From NCBI GenBank assembly GCA_937900485.1, contig CALCEL010000026.1:1-26747 (forward strand): 26,747 bases of DNA. Reading direction: 5' to 3'. The notes beneath the pieces are model-generated. The model saw only the letters and a list, made by a program, of their open reading frames with translations. It had not been told where the DNA came from and ran no database searches. Positions within the stretch are counted from its first letter, which is position 1. Each line of letters begins with the position of its first letter. The stretch comes from an uncultured Prevotellaceae bacterium. GTDB taxonomy: Bacteria > Bacteroidota > Bacteroidia > Bacteroidales > Bacteroidaceae. The position numbers and the translations under genes are program-made. Below, piece by piece: positions 1 to 8,255 of this stretch.

Positions 1-54
1 CAGAGCGTCTGCCTTACAAGCAGAGGGTCGGCGGTTCGAATCCGTCAACGCCCA
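1..54 (+). tRNA. tRNA-Val (UAC), 5' end cut by window edge
   Basis: The window opens inside a tRNA. The anticodon stem TCTGC/GCAGA encloses the loop CTTACAA, so the anticodon is TAC (valine, GUA). The T-arm GGCGG-TTCGAAT-CCGTC is intact and is followed by the 3' acceptor strand AACGCCC and discriminator A at 54. CCA is not encoded. The D-arm and 5' acceptor strand lie upstream of the window. A terminator follows at once, so this is the last gene of its transcript. Confidence 0.93.
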
Positions 55-56
55 CA

Positions 57-83
57 AGGAGAGAGTAATCTCTCCTTTTTTTT
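57..83 (+). terminator. Intrinsic terminator of the tRNA transcript
   Basis: A perfect 7-bp stem (AGGAGAG at 57-63, CTCTCCT at 70-76) with a 6-nt loop is followed directly by a run of Ts. It begins three bases after the tRNA end. Confidence 0.9.
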
Positions 84-183
84 ATTTTCCATGAAACGTC
101 ATTTAACTTTTTTTGATAAATCCATGCGAACTTTAGAATACAATTGAGGTTATAAAGATAACTTAAGTCATGTATAAATAGTG

Positions 184-191
184 TAATTTTG
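184..191 (+). promoter_or_regulatory. Candidate -7 promoter box for the inositol-phosphate synthase gene
   Basis: TAATTTTG matches the Bacteroidetes TAnnTTTG element. Transcription would start near 198, giving a 5' UTR of about 77 nt that holds a short hairpin (ATGTG 199-203 with CACAT 210-214). No clear -33 TTTG is seen. The position fits the ATG at 275 and argues against a start at 224. Confidence 0.45.
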
Positions 192-274
192 CCACGAAAT
201 GTGTAGTAGCACATATTACAAAATTGCAATTTTATTATAAGTTCATTACAAACAAAATTAAAAATCATTTCAAA

Positions 275-1582
275 ATGGCGAATAATACAACGAAGCCGGC
301 AGAGGGAAAGCTTGGCATAATGGTTGTTGGATTGGGCGCAGTCACATCAACATTCATGACAGGTGTGCTCATGGCTCGTAAAGGTCTTGCAAAACCGGTT
401 GGTTCTATGACTCAGTACGACAAGATACGTGTTGGTAAGGGTGGTTCAAAAAAATACCTTTCTTATTATGACATAGCTCCTATAGCTAAGCTTGACGACA
501 TTGTGTTTGGTGCGTGGGACGTCTATCCTGCTAACGCTTATCAGAGCGCGATGTATGCTGAGGTGCTCAAAGAGAAAGACATCAATCCGGTGAAAGACGA
601 GTTGTCAGCCATTGTTCCTCTCAAAGCTGCTTTTGACAAGAATTACGCTAAGCGTCTTGACGGAGACAACGTCAAGCAGTGTGACACACGCTGGGAGATG
701 GTTGAGGAATTACGTGAGGACATACGTAAGTTCAAGAAAGACAATGACCTCAATCGTGTCGTGGTGGCGTGGGCTGCGTCTACAGAGATTTATGTTGAGC
801 CAAACATGAAGGTTCATGACACACTCGCTCACCTTGAGGAAGCCATGAAGGCGGACGACAGGGTGAACATCGCTCCGTCTATGTGTTACGCTTACGCTGC
901 CATTGCTGAGGGATGCCCATTCATCATGGGAGCTCCGAACACGACAGTTGACATACCTGCGATGTGGGAGATGGCTGAGAAATATAATGTGCCAATAGCC
1001 GGAAAGGACTTCAAGACAGGTCAGACACTTGTGAAATCTGGCTTTGCCCCAATCATCGGAACGAGATGTCTCGGACTGGCGGGTTGGTTCTCAACTAACA
1101 TTTTGGGTAACCGTGACGGACTGGTGCTCGACGAGCCTGCAAATTTCAGAACAAAGGAGGTGAGCAAACTCTCCACACTCGAGTCCATCCTCCAGGCTGA
1201 CAAGCAGCCGGACCTTTACACCGACTATTATCATAAGGTACGTATCAACTATTATCCGCCGCGTAATGATAACAAAGAGGGCTGGGATAATATCGACATC
1301 TTCGGATGGATGAACTATCCAATGCAGATCAAGATCAACTTCCTCTGCCGTGACTCCATCCTCGCCGCTCCTCTGTTGCTCGACTTGTGTCTGCTCTCAG
1401 ACCTGGCAGCTCGCGCGGGCAGAAGTGGCATCCAGCGTTTCCTCTCATTCTTCCTTAAGGCGCCTATGCATGACTACGTCAATGGTGAGGAGCCTGTTAA
1501 TCACCTCTTCCAGCAGTATACTATGCTGAAGAATGCTATCCGTGAGATGGGCGGATATGAGGCAGACGAGGAGATCGACTAA
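275..1582 (+). CDS. ino1: Inositol-3-phosphate synthase (myo-inositol-1-phosphate synthase)
   Basis: Converts glucose 6-phosphate to inositol 3-phosphate using NAD+ as a cyclic redox cofactor, the committed step of inositol synthesis. The 435-residue protein has the N-terminal Rossmann motif VVGLGAVTSTFMTG (residues about 17-30), where the family has a GxGxxG-type loop, and the active-site region KDFKTGQT, including a lysine conserved in the family, in the second half. The length fits the bacterial and archaeal-type enzymes. An upstream in-frame ATG at 224 would add 17 unrelated Lys/Phe-rich residues; the ATG at 275 gives the natural start MANNTTKPAEGKLG. In Bacteroides, homologues supply inositol for phosphoinositol sphingolipids and sit beside lipid genes. 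Here the next genes (DUF2461, cysteine hydrolase) follow a strong terminator, so the gene appears monocistronic. Confidence 0.93.
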   Translation: MANNTTKPAEGKLGIMVVGLGAVTSTFMTGVLMARKGLAKPVGSMTQYDKIRVGKGGSKKYLSYYDIAPIAKLDDIVFGAWDVYPANAYQSAMYAEVLKEKDINPVKDELSAIVPLKAAFDKNYAKRLDGDNVKQCDTRWEMVEELREDIRKFKKDNDLNRVVVAWAASTEIYVEPNMKVHDTLAHLEEAMKADDRVNIAPSMCYAYAAIAEGCPFIMGAPNTTVDIPAMWEMAEKYNVPIAGKDFKTGQTLVKSGFAPIIGTRCLGLAGWFSTNILGNRDGLVLDEPANFRTKEVSKLSTLESILQADKQPDLYTDYYHKVRINYYPPRNDNKEGWDNIDIFGWMNYPMQIKINFLCRDSILAAPLLLDLCLLSDLAARAGRSGIQRFLSFFLKAPMHDYVNGEEPVNHLFQQYTMLKNAIREMGGYEADEEID

Positions 1583-1694
1583 TATCTTATGAACGATATT
1601 CTCAACGTCCATTCGTCACCTTTCAGGAGTGATGCCGATGATTGTGCCGAGGCGCAGTCTTTGTACAAGGACGGAGAGAACGGGTATTATAGGC

Positions 1695-1740
1695 ATGCGG
1701 GCTCCCGAATGGGGAGCCCGCATTTGTTTACCTTGTTTTT
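1695..1740 (+). terminator. Strong intrinsic terminator after inositol-phosphate synthase
   Basis: A perfect 12-bp stem (1695-1706 with 1712-1723, core GCGGGCTCCC) has a 5-nt loop and is followed by a T-rich tract reaching 1740. It separates ino1 from the DUF2461 gene, which starts at 1759. Confidence 0.9.
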
Positions 1741-1758
1741 GATTTAACTGACCGTATT

Positions 1759-2418
1759 ATGAAAAATGTGTTAAGCTTTTTAGAGAGGCTGGCAGACAAC
1801 AACAATAAGGTGTGGTTCGACGAGCATAAGGGTGAGTATCTTGACGCCAAACAGACCTTCGAGAACTTCTCTCTCGATTTTCTTCATGGCGTGGAAGCCT
1901 TCGACCCTCGCGTGAATAATCTTGGGATAAAAGACATCAACTACAGGATATATCGTGATGTGAGATTTTCGGACGATAAGCGTCCGTATAAGTGGCACAT
2001 GGGTGTCTATGTGTGTCCGAAAGGCAAGAAGTCAGGAATGGCGGGCTATTACATACACCTTGAGCCTTCCACCTCCACCTATTTTATATGTGCGGGACTA
2101 TATAACCCCACAAAGGAGGTCTTGGCGAGTGTGCGTGACGAGATATCATGTAATGGCCATAACTTCCATGAGGTCGTGATGCGGTGTGAGGGCTTCACGC
2201 TGCCGTGGCAGTCTGCGTTGAAGAAGATGCCGCGAGGGTTCAGCGAGTCCGACGAGTACAGTGAGTACTATAGGCTACGTTCATATGAGATATACAAGAG
2301 TGTCACTCGTGACCAGGTGCTGTCCGACGGTTTCCTCTCTGCGGCGCTGGACGAGTTGAGGAAGACACATGAGTATAACGAGATCCTTAACAAGTGTTAT
2401 GATTATGTTTATGAATAA
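1759..2418 (+). CDS. DUF2461 family protein (TIGR02453-like), function unknown
   Basis: This 219-residue protein resembles the DUF2461 family. It starts MKNVLSFLERLADNNNKVWF, a typical N-terminus (FL..L..NNN..WF), and continues with the conserved stretch INYRIYRDVRFSDDKRPYK (residues about 60-80) and a central segment containing GYYIHLEP. No signal peptide or membrane segment is seen, so it is probably cytoplasmic. The biochemical role of the family is not established. The 3' end overlaps the next gene by 8 bases, so the two are probably translated from one mRNA. A weak promoter-like TACCTTGT lies at 1729-1736 inside the T-tract of the preceding terminator. The family call is from pattern recognition. 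Confidence 0.85.
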   Translation: MKNVLSFLERLADNNNKVWFDEHKGEYLDAKQTFENFSLDFLHGVEAFDPRVNNLGIKDINYRIYRDVRFSDDKRPYKWHMGVYVCPKGKKSGMAGYYIHLEPSTSTYFICAGLYNPTKEVLASVRDEISCNGHNFHEVVMRCEGFTLPWQSALKKMPRGFSESDEYSEYYRLRSYEIYKSVTRDQVLSDGFLSAALDELRKTHEYNEILNKCYDYVYE

Positions 2419-3040
2419 GACTCTTTTTCTTTCTTTGTTATTTCTTCTTCCTCTGTTTTGTGATGCTCGTCAGCTCAACGTGTCATCCCTTCGTGAGGGT
2501 GACATGCTTTTCTGTGTGACAGACGTGGCTAAGGCGGACGACTTTGGACGTTCTATTGTTGAGTCTACCAAGGGTGTCCGCTCAATGAAGATATCACATG
2601 TGGCTATTGTGTGTGAGGAGGATAGCGGAATATGCGTGCTCGAGGCTACGGGGGATGGTGTTGTTATGCGCACCTTGGACAAGTTTCTCGTCAAGCGCGG
2701 AACCGTGTTGGTGGGTAGGTTGAAAGGACGATTCGACTCTCGATGTTCCGTCCTGCGCGCCAAGTCGCATATCGGAAAGGCGTACGACTATCTCTTCAGC
2801 GACACTGACGATGAGTTCTACTGTTCCGAGTTGGTGCAAAAGTCCTATGTGCTCAAGAGTGGCGAATTGGTTTTTAGCCCCATACCGATGTCTTTTCATG
2901 GCGAGGACGGTGCCATTCTCAATTATTGGAAGGAGTATTATGGCAAGCGAGGCTTGGACGTGCCAGAGGGCAAGCCGGGCAGTAATCCAGGAGCGCTCTC
3001 TCGTGACAGACGTGTGAAAATTTATTCCTTGGCGAAGTGA
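2411..3040 (+). CDS. Secreted YiiX/YebB-like NlpC/P60-superfamily cysteine hydrolase
   Basis: A predicted exported protein of 209 residues. It starts MNKTLFLSLLFLLPLFCDA, a signal peptide with likely signal peptidase I cleavage after CDA; Phe before the Cys makes a lipobox unlikely. The mature part shows the order of permuted papain-like NlpC/P60 enzymes: REGDMLF near residue 28, a histidine in SHVAIV (H63), GKAYDYLF near 122, and the catalytic cysteine in FYCSELVQ (C138). Related proteins are amidases or peptidases acting on cell-wall or lipid-linked substrates; the substrate here is unknown. In-frame ATGs exist at 2369 and 2405. I chose 2411 because it puts the lysine directly before the hydrophobic core. 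It overlaps the DUF2461 gene, which suggests translational coupling. Confidence 0.82.
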   Translation: MNKTLFLSLLFLLPLFCDARQLNVSSLREGDMLFCVTDVAKADDFGRSIVESTKGVRSMKISHVAIVCEEDSGICVLEATGDGVVMRTLDKFLVKRGTVLVGRLKGRFDSRCSVLRAKSHIGKAYDYLFSDTDDEFYCSELVQKSYVLKSGELVFSPIPMSFHGEDGAILNYWKEYYGKRGLDVPEGKPGSNPGALSRDRRVKIYSLAK

Positions 3041-3398
3041 TGCCGTTTTGGCTGCATGTGTTGGGCGTGTCCTGGGTGATGAGGACTCTCAAACAACAAG
3101 ACAAGCCTGGCGTTTCATCGTATACGCTTACATGTGAGCCTCGTCGAGGCGTTCGTCTGTCTCTCTCTTACGCCGCCAGCCATTATTTGCAAAAAGGGTA
3201 ACGAACGGTTAGGGTCGTGTGTGAGGCGTGTGCGGCTCATTGGAAGCGGTATGACAACAAATACGTAAAGCGAGAGACAGGTGGGAAAACGGACAATTTG
3301 GGGAGTAACCAAATTTCCTATGCCTGTTTTTTGCTATTTTTCAGGTTAACTTGCTGACAATCTCATTGTAATGTATTTTAAAACCTTGTGTCTCTTTT

Positions 3399-3495
3399 TT
3401 TGAAATTCTCTGGTTAGGATATAGTCTATACGCAGGTCTGAGAATTTCAAAATCCTAACCTGAACTTTTCGGCGTCCTAACCTAAGAATTTCAAA
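3399..3495. repeat. Cluster of two short motifs repeated in direct and inverted order
   Basis: Two motifs, TCCTAACC and GAATTTCAAA, occur three times each. GAATTTCAAA lies at 3442-3451 and 3486-3495 (44 bp apart). TCCTAACCT lies at 3453-3461 and 3475-3483 (22 bp apart). Both motifs appear reversed at 3399-3420. The arms 3399-3420 and 3474-3495 are complementary at 19 of 22 positions. CGGCGT (3470-3475) and ACGCCG (3495-3500) flank the last unit. The spacing of two and four helical turns suggests protein binding, but no gene starts nearby. Confidence 0.65.
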
Positions 3496-3529
3496 CGCCG
3501 AATAAACCACGTGAAAATTCCGGAAGTCA

Positions 3530-3559
3530 TTTTTCCGTTGTCTTGTGTCAACGGAAAAA
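3530..3559. repeat. Perfect 11-bp hairpin
   Basis: TTTTTCCGTTG (3530-3540) and CAACGGAAAAA (3549-3559) are perfectly complementary around an 8-nt loop. It follows the repeat cluster by 35 bp. There is no GC-rich stem with a trailing T-run in a direction that would serve a known gene, so terminator function is uncertain. Confidence 0.6.
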
Positions 3560-3776
3560 GAGGAGTTTCGGACAGTAAAAATAGGGAATGCGAATAGGAA
3601 ATCTGGTTATGTGGTGCGACTGGTGTATTTTTTATTGGGGATAACCTGTGAGAAGGAGAAGATGGTGACATTTGTATTCCATATTGATGACATTTTCTCA
3701 CTGATGCTATACGGGCGATTCATGGAGGTTACAAAAGAATTAGGGTGTAACGAAGACACTGATGTCCCTATGCGAA

Positions 3777-3820
3777 TAAAAAAGAGGTGACGCACAAGCC
3801 ACGTGGCCGGTACATCACCT
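3777..3820 (-). terminator. Probable terminator of the glycan operon
   Basis: Read on the minus strand, AGGTGA (from 3820) pairs with TCACCT (to 3785), with an inner GCC-ACGT-GGC palindrome (3798-3807), and is followed by CTTTTTT. It begins 21 bases after the stop of the esterase gene. The stem is interrupted by an internal loop, so strength is uncertain. Confidence 0.55.
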
Positions 3821-3841
3821 TATCATAATCTACGAATCACT

Positions 3842-5734
3842 TCATTTTTTCACGCTTATCGTGAACTGTGGTGTCGGCAGTCCTGTCGAGCCGAATATCT
3901 CCGGCTTCGGATAGTCGTCGTAACAATATCTCAAAAGATACTCAGATGACCCATTGCGTGAGACTATAGGCAGAGAGACCAAGTCTCCGCTATGCTTGTC
4001 GACAACAGACCATGTGGATGACGGCTCACGTATCACCTTTGTCTGTCCGTCATTGAAGATTACTCTGACATAGCCGTCCTTGGTTATCTTAGCGGAAAGA
4101 GGCGAAGGGCCGTCAGACGTCACGTGTTTGTCCTTATATGCCAGCTTGAGCATGTGTAGAGCCACACGGTGGCCTGCCACATCCTTGTCCTGCGGATGGA
4201 TGTCATTCCACTCTCCCGTGTCAATGGTAGAGCAGAGGGCGGACAATGGAGTACGTTTGACCGCTTGACGCTGACTCTCCCTGATGTCGCACCATCCGCT
4301 ACTCTGCAGCGGCTTGTCATGTCTTGACATGAAGCCTGGTAGCTGAACGACGACGACAGGTACTGTGTTGTGCAACTGGTTACGCCAGCTTTTTATCATT
4401 GAGCATAGGTAGTCGGCATAGTCACGAGTGTTCGTGTTTGACTCACCTTGATACCATACCACACCTTTGACCGCCATGTCACGAAGTGGGTAAATCATAG
4501 CGTTGTAGAGTCCGGTAGGACAGTCCACGAAATATGTCGACATAGGTTTAGGATCCATCTGCGCTCCCAAGGACACACGGCACTTGGGGGAGACGGGGAA
4601 AGTACGTCCGCCGATGTCTAAAGAGTATTGCTTTCCCGGCACGAAACGCGCCTTGCCGCTCTCTGAGATGAGATGCACCATCACCTCATTCGATCCCGGA
4701 CGTAACAGATTCTTGCTGACATTGTATATTCTCGGCGGATATTCATACGGAGTTGTGCCGACCAGAACACCATTGACGAACACGCTGTCCGCATCCTTCA
4801 TGGCCCCCATCCTCAAGACGCCGTCACCGGCTATTGACGTCACATTGACGTTGACGTTGAGTCGTATCCAGTACGAGCCGTTCCGGTTCCTGCTCCAGTC
4901 ATTAAACATGTCAGTCTCCTCCCACGACAAGAAGCTATATCCGGGAGTGCGCCATCTGTTGACCACAGTGTCACGTCTCGTCATGGTGACCTCCCAGTCT
5001 CTGCGTCGTCGCTGCTCCGCCATCCTTGTGGAGTCCACCCAGTTGGCGCTGACATACTTGCTTTTGGAGAACTCGTCACGATACTGGTCAAAACGCTGCA
5101 GCGTCTCCTTCGGCATCCAAGACTCGATGGACGTGCCTCCGACGGAGGAGTTGACGATACCTATCGGCACATTCCTGTTCTCCTGCAGCTCCCTTGCCAT
5201 GAAGTAGCATATCGCCGACATGTCCATGCAACTCGCCTCGTCGACGGACTGCCATCTGACACCGTGTATGTCCTCATTCTCGCACACATAATTATATTGC
5301 GGCGGGAACTTCACATAGCGTATCTGATTGTTCGAGTATCGTCTAACCTTCTCGCCAACTTTGTCCATGCATCTGCGTACCGGCAACTCCATATTGGACT
5401 GGCCTGAGCACAGGAACACGTCACCCACGAGGACGTCGTTTACCGTAATGTCTTTTCCTGACTGTGAGACGACGAGTCTCTGCCCCTCGCTGCAAGCCTT
5501 CATCTTCGGCAAGTACGCTTTCCATGAGCCGTCGGCATGCACTTTGACGCATGTTGTCTTTCCGGCAAATGACACTGTCACATACTCGCCTGGCTCACCC
5601 CATCCCCAGACTGGCACTTTCCGGTCGCATTGCAACACCATGCCGTCGGAGAAAAGAGATGCCAGCTTCAAGTCACGAGCCTCGCCCGCCAACGCAAGCG
5701 CGAGCATAGCGAAAGACAAAAATATTTTTCTCAT
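3842..5734 (-). CDS. Sialate O-acetylesterase-type carbohydrate esterase (SASA domain)
   Basis: A 630-residue exported esterase likely to remove O-acetyl groups from glycans. It starts MRKIFLSFAMLALALAGEA, a signal peptide. The SGNH-like SASA fold shows GDVFLCSGQSNM (nucleophile S113), VNSSVGGTSIESW (about 195-206), VVWYQGESNT (about 425-434) and the acid/base element DIHP (D511, H513). Residues about 230-380 separate the first blocks from the last and contain a beta-sandwich-like stretch (SYWIRLNVNV, NEVMVHL) resembling the jelly-roll of beta-galactosidases, common in this family. It is the last gene of the operon, 53 bp after the GH43 gene. The neighbours suggest acetylated xylan fragments rather than sialic acid as substrate; that is inference. 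Confidence 0.88.
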   Translation of the reverse strand: MRKIFLSFAMLALALAGEARDLKLASLFSDGMVLQCDRKVPVWGWGEPGEYVTVSFAGKTTCVKVHADGSWKAYLPKMKACSEGQRLVVSQSGKDITVNDVLVGDVFLCSGQSNMELPVRRCMDKVGEKVRRYSNNQIRYVKFPPQYNYVCENEDIHGVRWQSVDEASCMDMSAICYFMARELQENRNVPIGIVNSSVGGTSIESWMPKETLQRFDQYRDEFSKSKYVSANWVDSTRMAEQRRRRDWEVTMTRRDTVVNRWRTPGYSFLSWEETDMFNDWSRNRNGSYWIRLNVNVNVTSIAGDGVLRMGAMKDADSVFVNGVLVGTTPYEYPPRIYNVSKNLLRPGSNEVMVHLISESGKARFVPGKQYSLDIGGRTFPVSPKCRVSLGAQMDPKPMSTYFVDCPTGLYNAMIYPLRDMAVKGVVWYQGESNTNTRDYADYLCSMIKSWRNQLHNTVPVVVVQLPGFMSRHDKPLQSSGWCDIRESQRQAVKRTPLSALCSTIDTGEWNDIHPQDKDVAGHRVALHMLKLAYKDKHVTSDGPSPLSAKITKDGYVRVIFNDGQTKVIREPSSTWSVVDKHSGDLVSLPIVSRNGSSEYLLRYCYDDYPKPEIFGSTGLPTPQFTISVKK

Positions 5735-5787
5735 AGACTCAAGACGTTAGTTTAACATATTAGCACTTCAAACATACCACGTCGAGG

Positions 5788-6774
5788 TCAGTCCATTCCG
5801 TCTATAGTCTGGATGGTGCCGTCCTCATTATATACCAACTCGCAGACCTTGAGACTTCTCAGCCATGTCTTACCACCGGAAGGCACGCAGTCATGATGGA
5901 AAAGATACCACTTGCCCTTGAATTCCACTATGCAGTGATGTGTGGTCCATCCAACCACCGGCGTAAGTATCACTCCCTGGTACTTGAACGGACCGTATGG
6001 GTTGTCGCCTATGGCGTAGCAAAGGCAATGGGTGTCTCCTGTGGAATAAGAGAAATAATACTTACCTTTATATTTATGCACCCATGAGGCCTCGAAGAAA
6101 CGATGAGGGTCACTCGCCTTCAGCGGAGTGCAGTCATTGTCCACCACGATAACCGGACGCGGCTCCTCCGCAAACTGCAGCATATCGCCTGACAATCTGG
6201 CCACACGGCTCGGCAGGGCATCCTCGTCGCCTTCAGGCAGATGGGCGTTCTCAAGAGCCTTGTTATCTTTGTAACGCTGTAACTGTCCACCCCATATGCC
6301 TCCGAAATAGAAGTAGTAGTCGTTGGCGGCATTGTCATCCTTGAGCACTGCCACGTCGATGGAGTAGGATCCCCTCATCGGATCGGGCTGAGGCACAAAC
6401 GGACCTGTCGGACTGTCTGCCACCGCCACTCCAAAGCGAAAGATGTCGTTCTTGTCCTTCAGAGGGAAATACATATAATACTTACCGTCTTTCTCCTGTA
6501 CGTCGCAGTCCCACAGTTGACGGCCTGCCCACGGGATGTCCTCCACGCTGAGGACCACGCCATGATCCGTGAGAGTCTGCTCGCCTCTTATCACGGCCTC
6601 CAGGTCGTCCGTGGAAAAAACGTGATAATCCTTCATGTTAAAATGGTCACCGTTGTCATTCTCGGGTATTCCGCTCTCCCAGTCGTGACTCGGGTAGATG
6701 TAGAGGCGTCCGTTCCACACGTGTACAGACGGGTCCGCCATGTAGTTGTCAGGTATAAGATATGTCTTTTTCAT
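5788..6774 (-). CDS. Glycoside hydrolase family 43 (probable beta-xylosidase/alpha-L-arabinofuranosidase)
   Basis: A single-domain five-bladed beta-propeller glycosidase of 328 residues. The three acidic catalytic residues expected for GH43 are visible: the base D14 in MADPSVHV, the pKa modulator D140 in SYSIDVAV and the acid E228 in RFFEASW. WTTHHCIV (276-283) may supply the metal-binding histidine of the propeller core. It lacks the C-terminal beta-sandwich of larger beta-xylosidases and any signal peptide, so it is probably cytoplasmic or periplasmic-leaky and acts on imported oligosaccharides. An in-frame ATG at 6816 would add 14 residues (MLCVTAPLITDKVI) not typical of the family; 6774 gives MKKTYLIPDNYMADP. 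It lies 53 bp after the symporter gene in the same operon. Substrate (xylose versus arabinose side chains) cannot be decided from sequence. Confidence 0.92.
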   Translation of the reverse strand: MKKTYLIPDNYMADPSVHVWNGRLYIYPSHDWESGIPENDNGDHFNMKDYHVFSTDDLEAVIRGEQTLTDHGVVLSVEDIPWAGRQLWDCDVQEKDGKYYMYFPLKDKNDIFRFGVAVADSPTGPFVPQPDPMRGSYSIDVAVLKDDNAANDYYFYFGGIWGGQLQRYKDNKALENAHLPEGDEDALPSRVARLSGDMLQFAEEPRPVIVVDNDCTPLKASDPHRFFEASWVHKYKGKYYFSYSTGDTHCLCYAIGDNPYGPFKYQGVILTPVVGWTTHHCIVEFKGKWYLFHHDCVPSGGKTWLRSLKVCELVYNEDGTIQTIDGMD

Positions 6775-6827
6775 AATTACTTTGTCTGTTATCAACGGAG
6801 CTGTGACACACAGCAACCATCATGTTA

Positions 6828-8225
6828 TCATTTTCTTGACTCAATCTCTTTATTTATCTTGTCGATGACATCATCGGACAATTCATAATTGGATATTATA
6901 TACATCGCTATGACAAGCAATATGGCAGGTATGACGCACACGAGCCATAGTATACCTTCCTCTGCCAAAGGTGTCTGCATCACACTGTCTTTGTTATAAT
7001 GCACATAGGCAAGGACAGCTCCAGGCACCACTCCGCCAAGTGCCATGCCCGCCTTATAGAAGATTCCCGTCAGGGCGTTCACGATTCCAGCTATACGCTT
7101 GCCGTTGACGTACTCGCCATAGGAGATGACCTCCGGCACCAGTGCCCACATGTAACCAGTGGCGACGATTACTCCGGTGCTCTTCACGAACTGTGCGATA
7201 TATATGAGCGTCATGTTCGTCTCCTCCATCTTGGCGATGAAATATAACGCTATCATTCCGAGAATGGCTATTGATAGGAACACAAAGAACATATTCTTCT
7301 TTCCTATCTTGCTCTTTATCCACGGCACTAACGGCATGAAGATGAACGACGGTATGGAGCCGAGTCCCATAAACACCGCCAGTTCCTCCGCTGAGCCGTG
7401 TAGGTTGCTTGTCACGAAATAGCTTCCAGCGGCGTTACCCACACTCATCATGGCAAAAGCGGTGATGAAGAAAAAGGCTATGACTCTCAACGGATGGTTG
7501 TTCCTGAACTCCATCCACAGGTCACTCACCTTGACATCGTTCATGTTCTTCTGGTCCATGACCACACGCTCCTTGCACTGGCTGAAGCAGAAGAATAGCA
7601 AAGCCAATCCCACTAACGCGTAAATTACCATGGTCTGAAGCCATGATCCTCCGTCTTTCGGCAACGAGTCTGAGCCGTCGGAGTCCGAGAGACACTTCAC
7701 GAGTATCGGTAGTCCTGCGCCTACCGCCAAACCGCCACAGTTGGCCATGAACATTCGCACGCTGGTCAAGATCGTTATCTCGTCCGTGTCGCGAGTCAGC
7801 GAGCTGTTCAAGGCGCCATAAGGAACATTTACAAGAGTGTACAGCATACTCAGTCCGACATAAGTGGCATAGGCGTAAAGCAACGAGCCGGAGAATCCGT
7901 TCCAGAAGCAGAGGATGGCGAATCCGGTAAGCGGAACTCCCGCCACAATCAGATAAGAACGGTACTTTCCCCAGGCGGGTGCGTGCTTGTCAACATACGT
8001 GCCCACGAGAGGATCCCACAACACATCTATGATACGCACCAAGAGGAACATCAGCGCCGCGTCCTCCAGATTTATGCCGTATATGTCTGTGTAAAAAAAC
8101 ATCAGATACATACATATGGTCTGGTATATGAGATTCTGTGCCAGATCACCTGAGCCGAAGCCGATTCGCTGAATCCAATTCAGTTTGTAGAAACCTTTTG
8201 TCTCTTTTGACATTGTGTCTTCCAT
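6828..8225 (-). CDS. GPH-family sugar:cation symporter (xyloside/oligosaccharide transporter, MFS)
   Basis: A 465-residue inner-membrane transporter of the glycoside-pentoside-hexuronide family, with about 12 hydrophobic segments. Typical features are the N-terminal GFGSGDLAQNLIY (about 22-34), RIIDVLWDPLVGTYVDKH (about 63-80), where the family carries its conserved D..DP..G motif, and SYGEYVNGKRIAGIVNA in the second half. Relatives import melibiose, glucuronides or xylosides with Na+ or H+. As first gene of the operon with GH43 and esterase genes, it likely imports short xylo-oligosaccharides. This resembles the transporter next to GH43 genes in Prevotella xylanase clusters. An internal ATG at 8213 (MSKETKG), preceded by GGAAGACACA, is an alternative start. 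There is no SusC/SusD pair in the window. Confidence 0.9.
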   Translation of the reverse strand: MEDTMSKETKGFYKLNWIQRIGFGSGDLAQNLIYQTICMYLMFFYTDIYGINLEDAALMFLLVRIIDVLWDPLVGTYVDKHAPAWGKYRSYLIVAGVPLTGFAILCFWNGFSGSLLYAYATYVGLSMLYTLVNVPYGALNSSLTRDTDEITILTSVRMFMANCGGLAVGAGLPILVKCLSDSDGSDSLPKDGGSWLQTMVIYALVGLALLFFCFSQCKERVVMDQKNMNDVKVSDLWMEFRNNHPLRVIAFFFITAFAMMSVGNAAGSYFVTSNLHGSAEELAVFMGLGSIPSFIFMPLVPWIKSKIGKKNMFFVFLSIAILGMIALYFIAKMEETNMTLIYIAQFVKSTGVIVATGYMWALVPEVISYGEYVNGKRIAGIVNALTGIFYKAGMALGGVVPGAVLAYVHYNKDSVMQTPLAEEGILWLVCVIPAILLVIAMYIISNYELSDDVIDKINKEIESRK

Positions 8226-8255
8226 TGTTTTTCTATGATTTTCAGATTACTGACG

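Larger units (their letters stand above)
3041..3841. other. 800-bp gene-free region with short repeats and hairpins
   Basis: No ORF here resembles a known protein. The one plus-strand ORF of notable size (3545-3790, 81 codons) starts inside a perfect hairpin and has no recognisable domain. From about 3340 the region is AT-rich and contains the phased repeats at 3399-3495 and the hairpin at 3530-3559. It ends at the terminator of the convergent glycan operon. The stretch 3041-3300 shows no structure that I can name and may be decayed coding DNA. Confidence 0.6.

Noticed and set aside
14..268. 84-codon minus-strand ORF ending GVDGFEPPTLCL
   Set aside because: It is antisense to the tRNA; this peptide tail is a well-known artefact of tRNA sequences.
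3545..3790. 81-codon plus-strand ORF in the repeat region
   Set aside because: Its start lies inside a perfect hairpin, no promoter or domain is seen, and it runs into the convergent terminator. It could be real but cannot be supported.
4584..5207. 207-codon plus-strand ORF opposite the esterase gene
   Set aside because: Antisense to a clear SASA esterase with all catalytic blocks.
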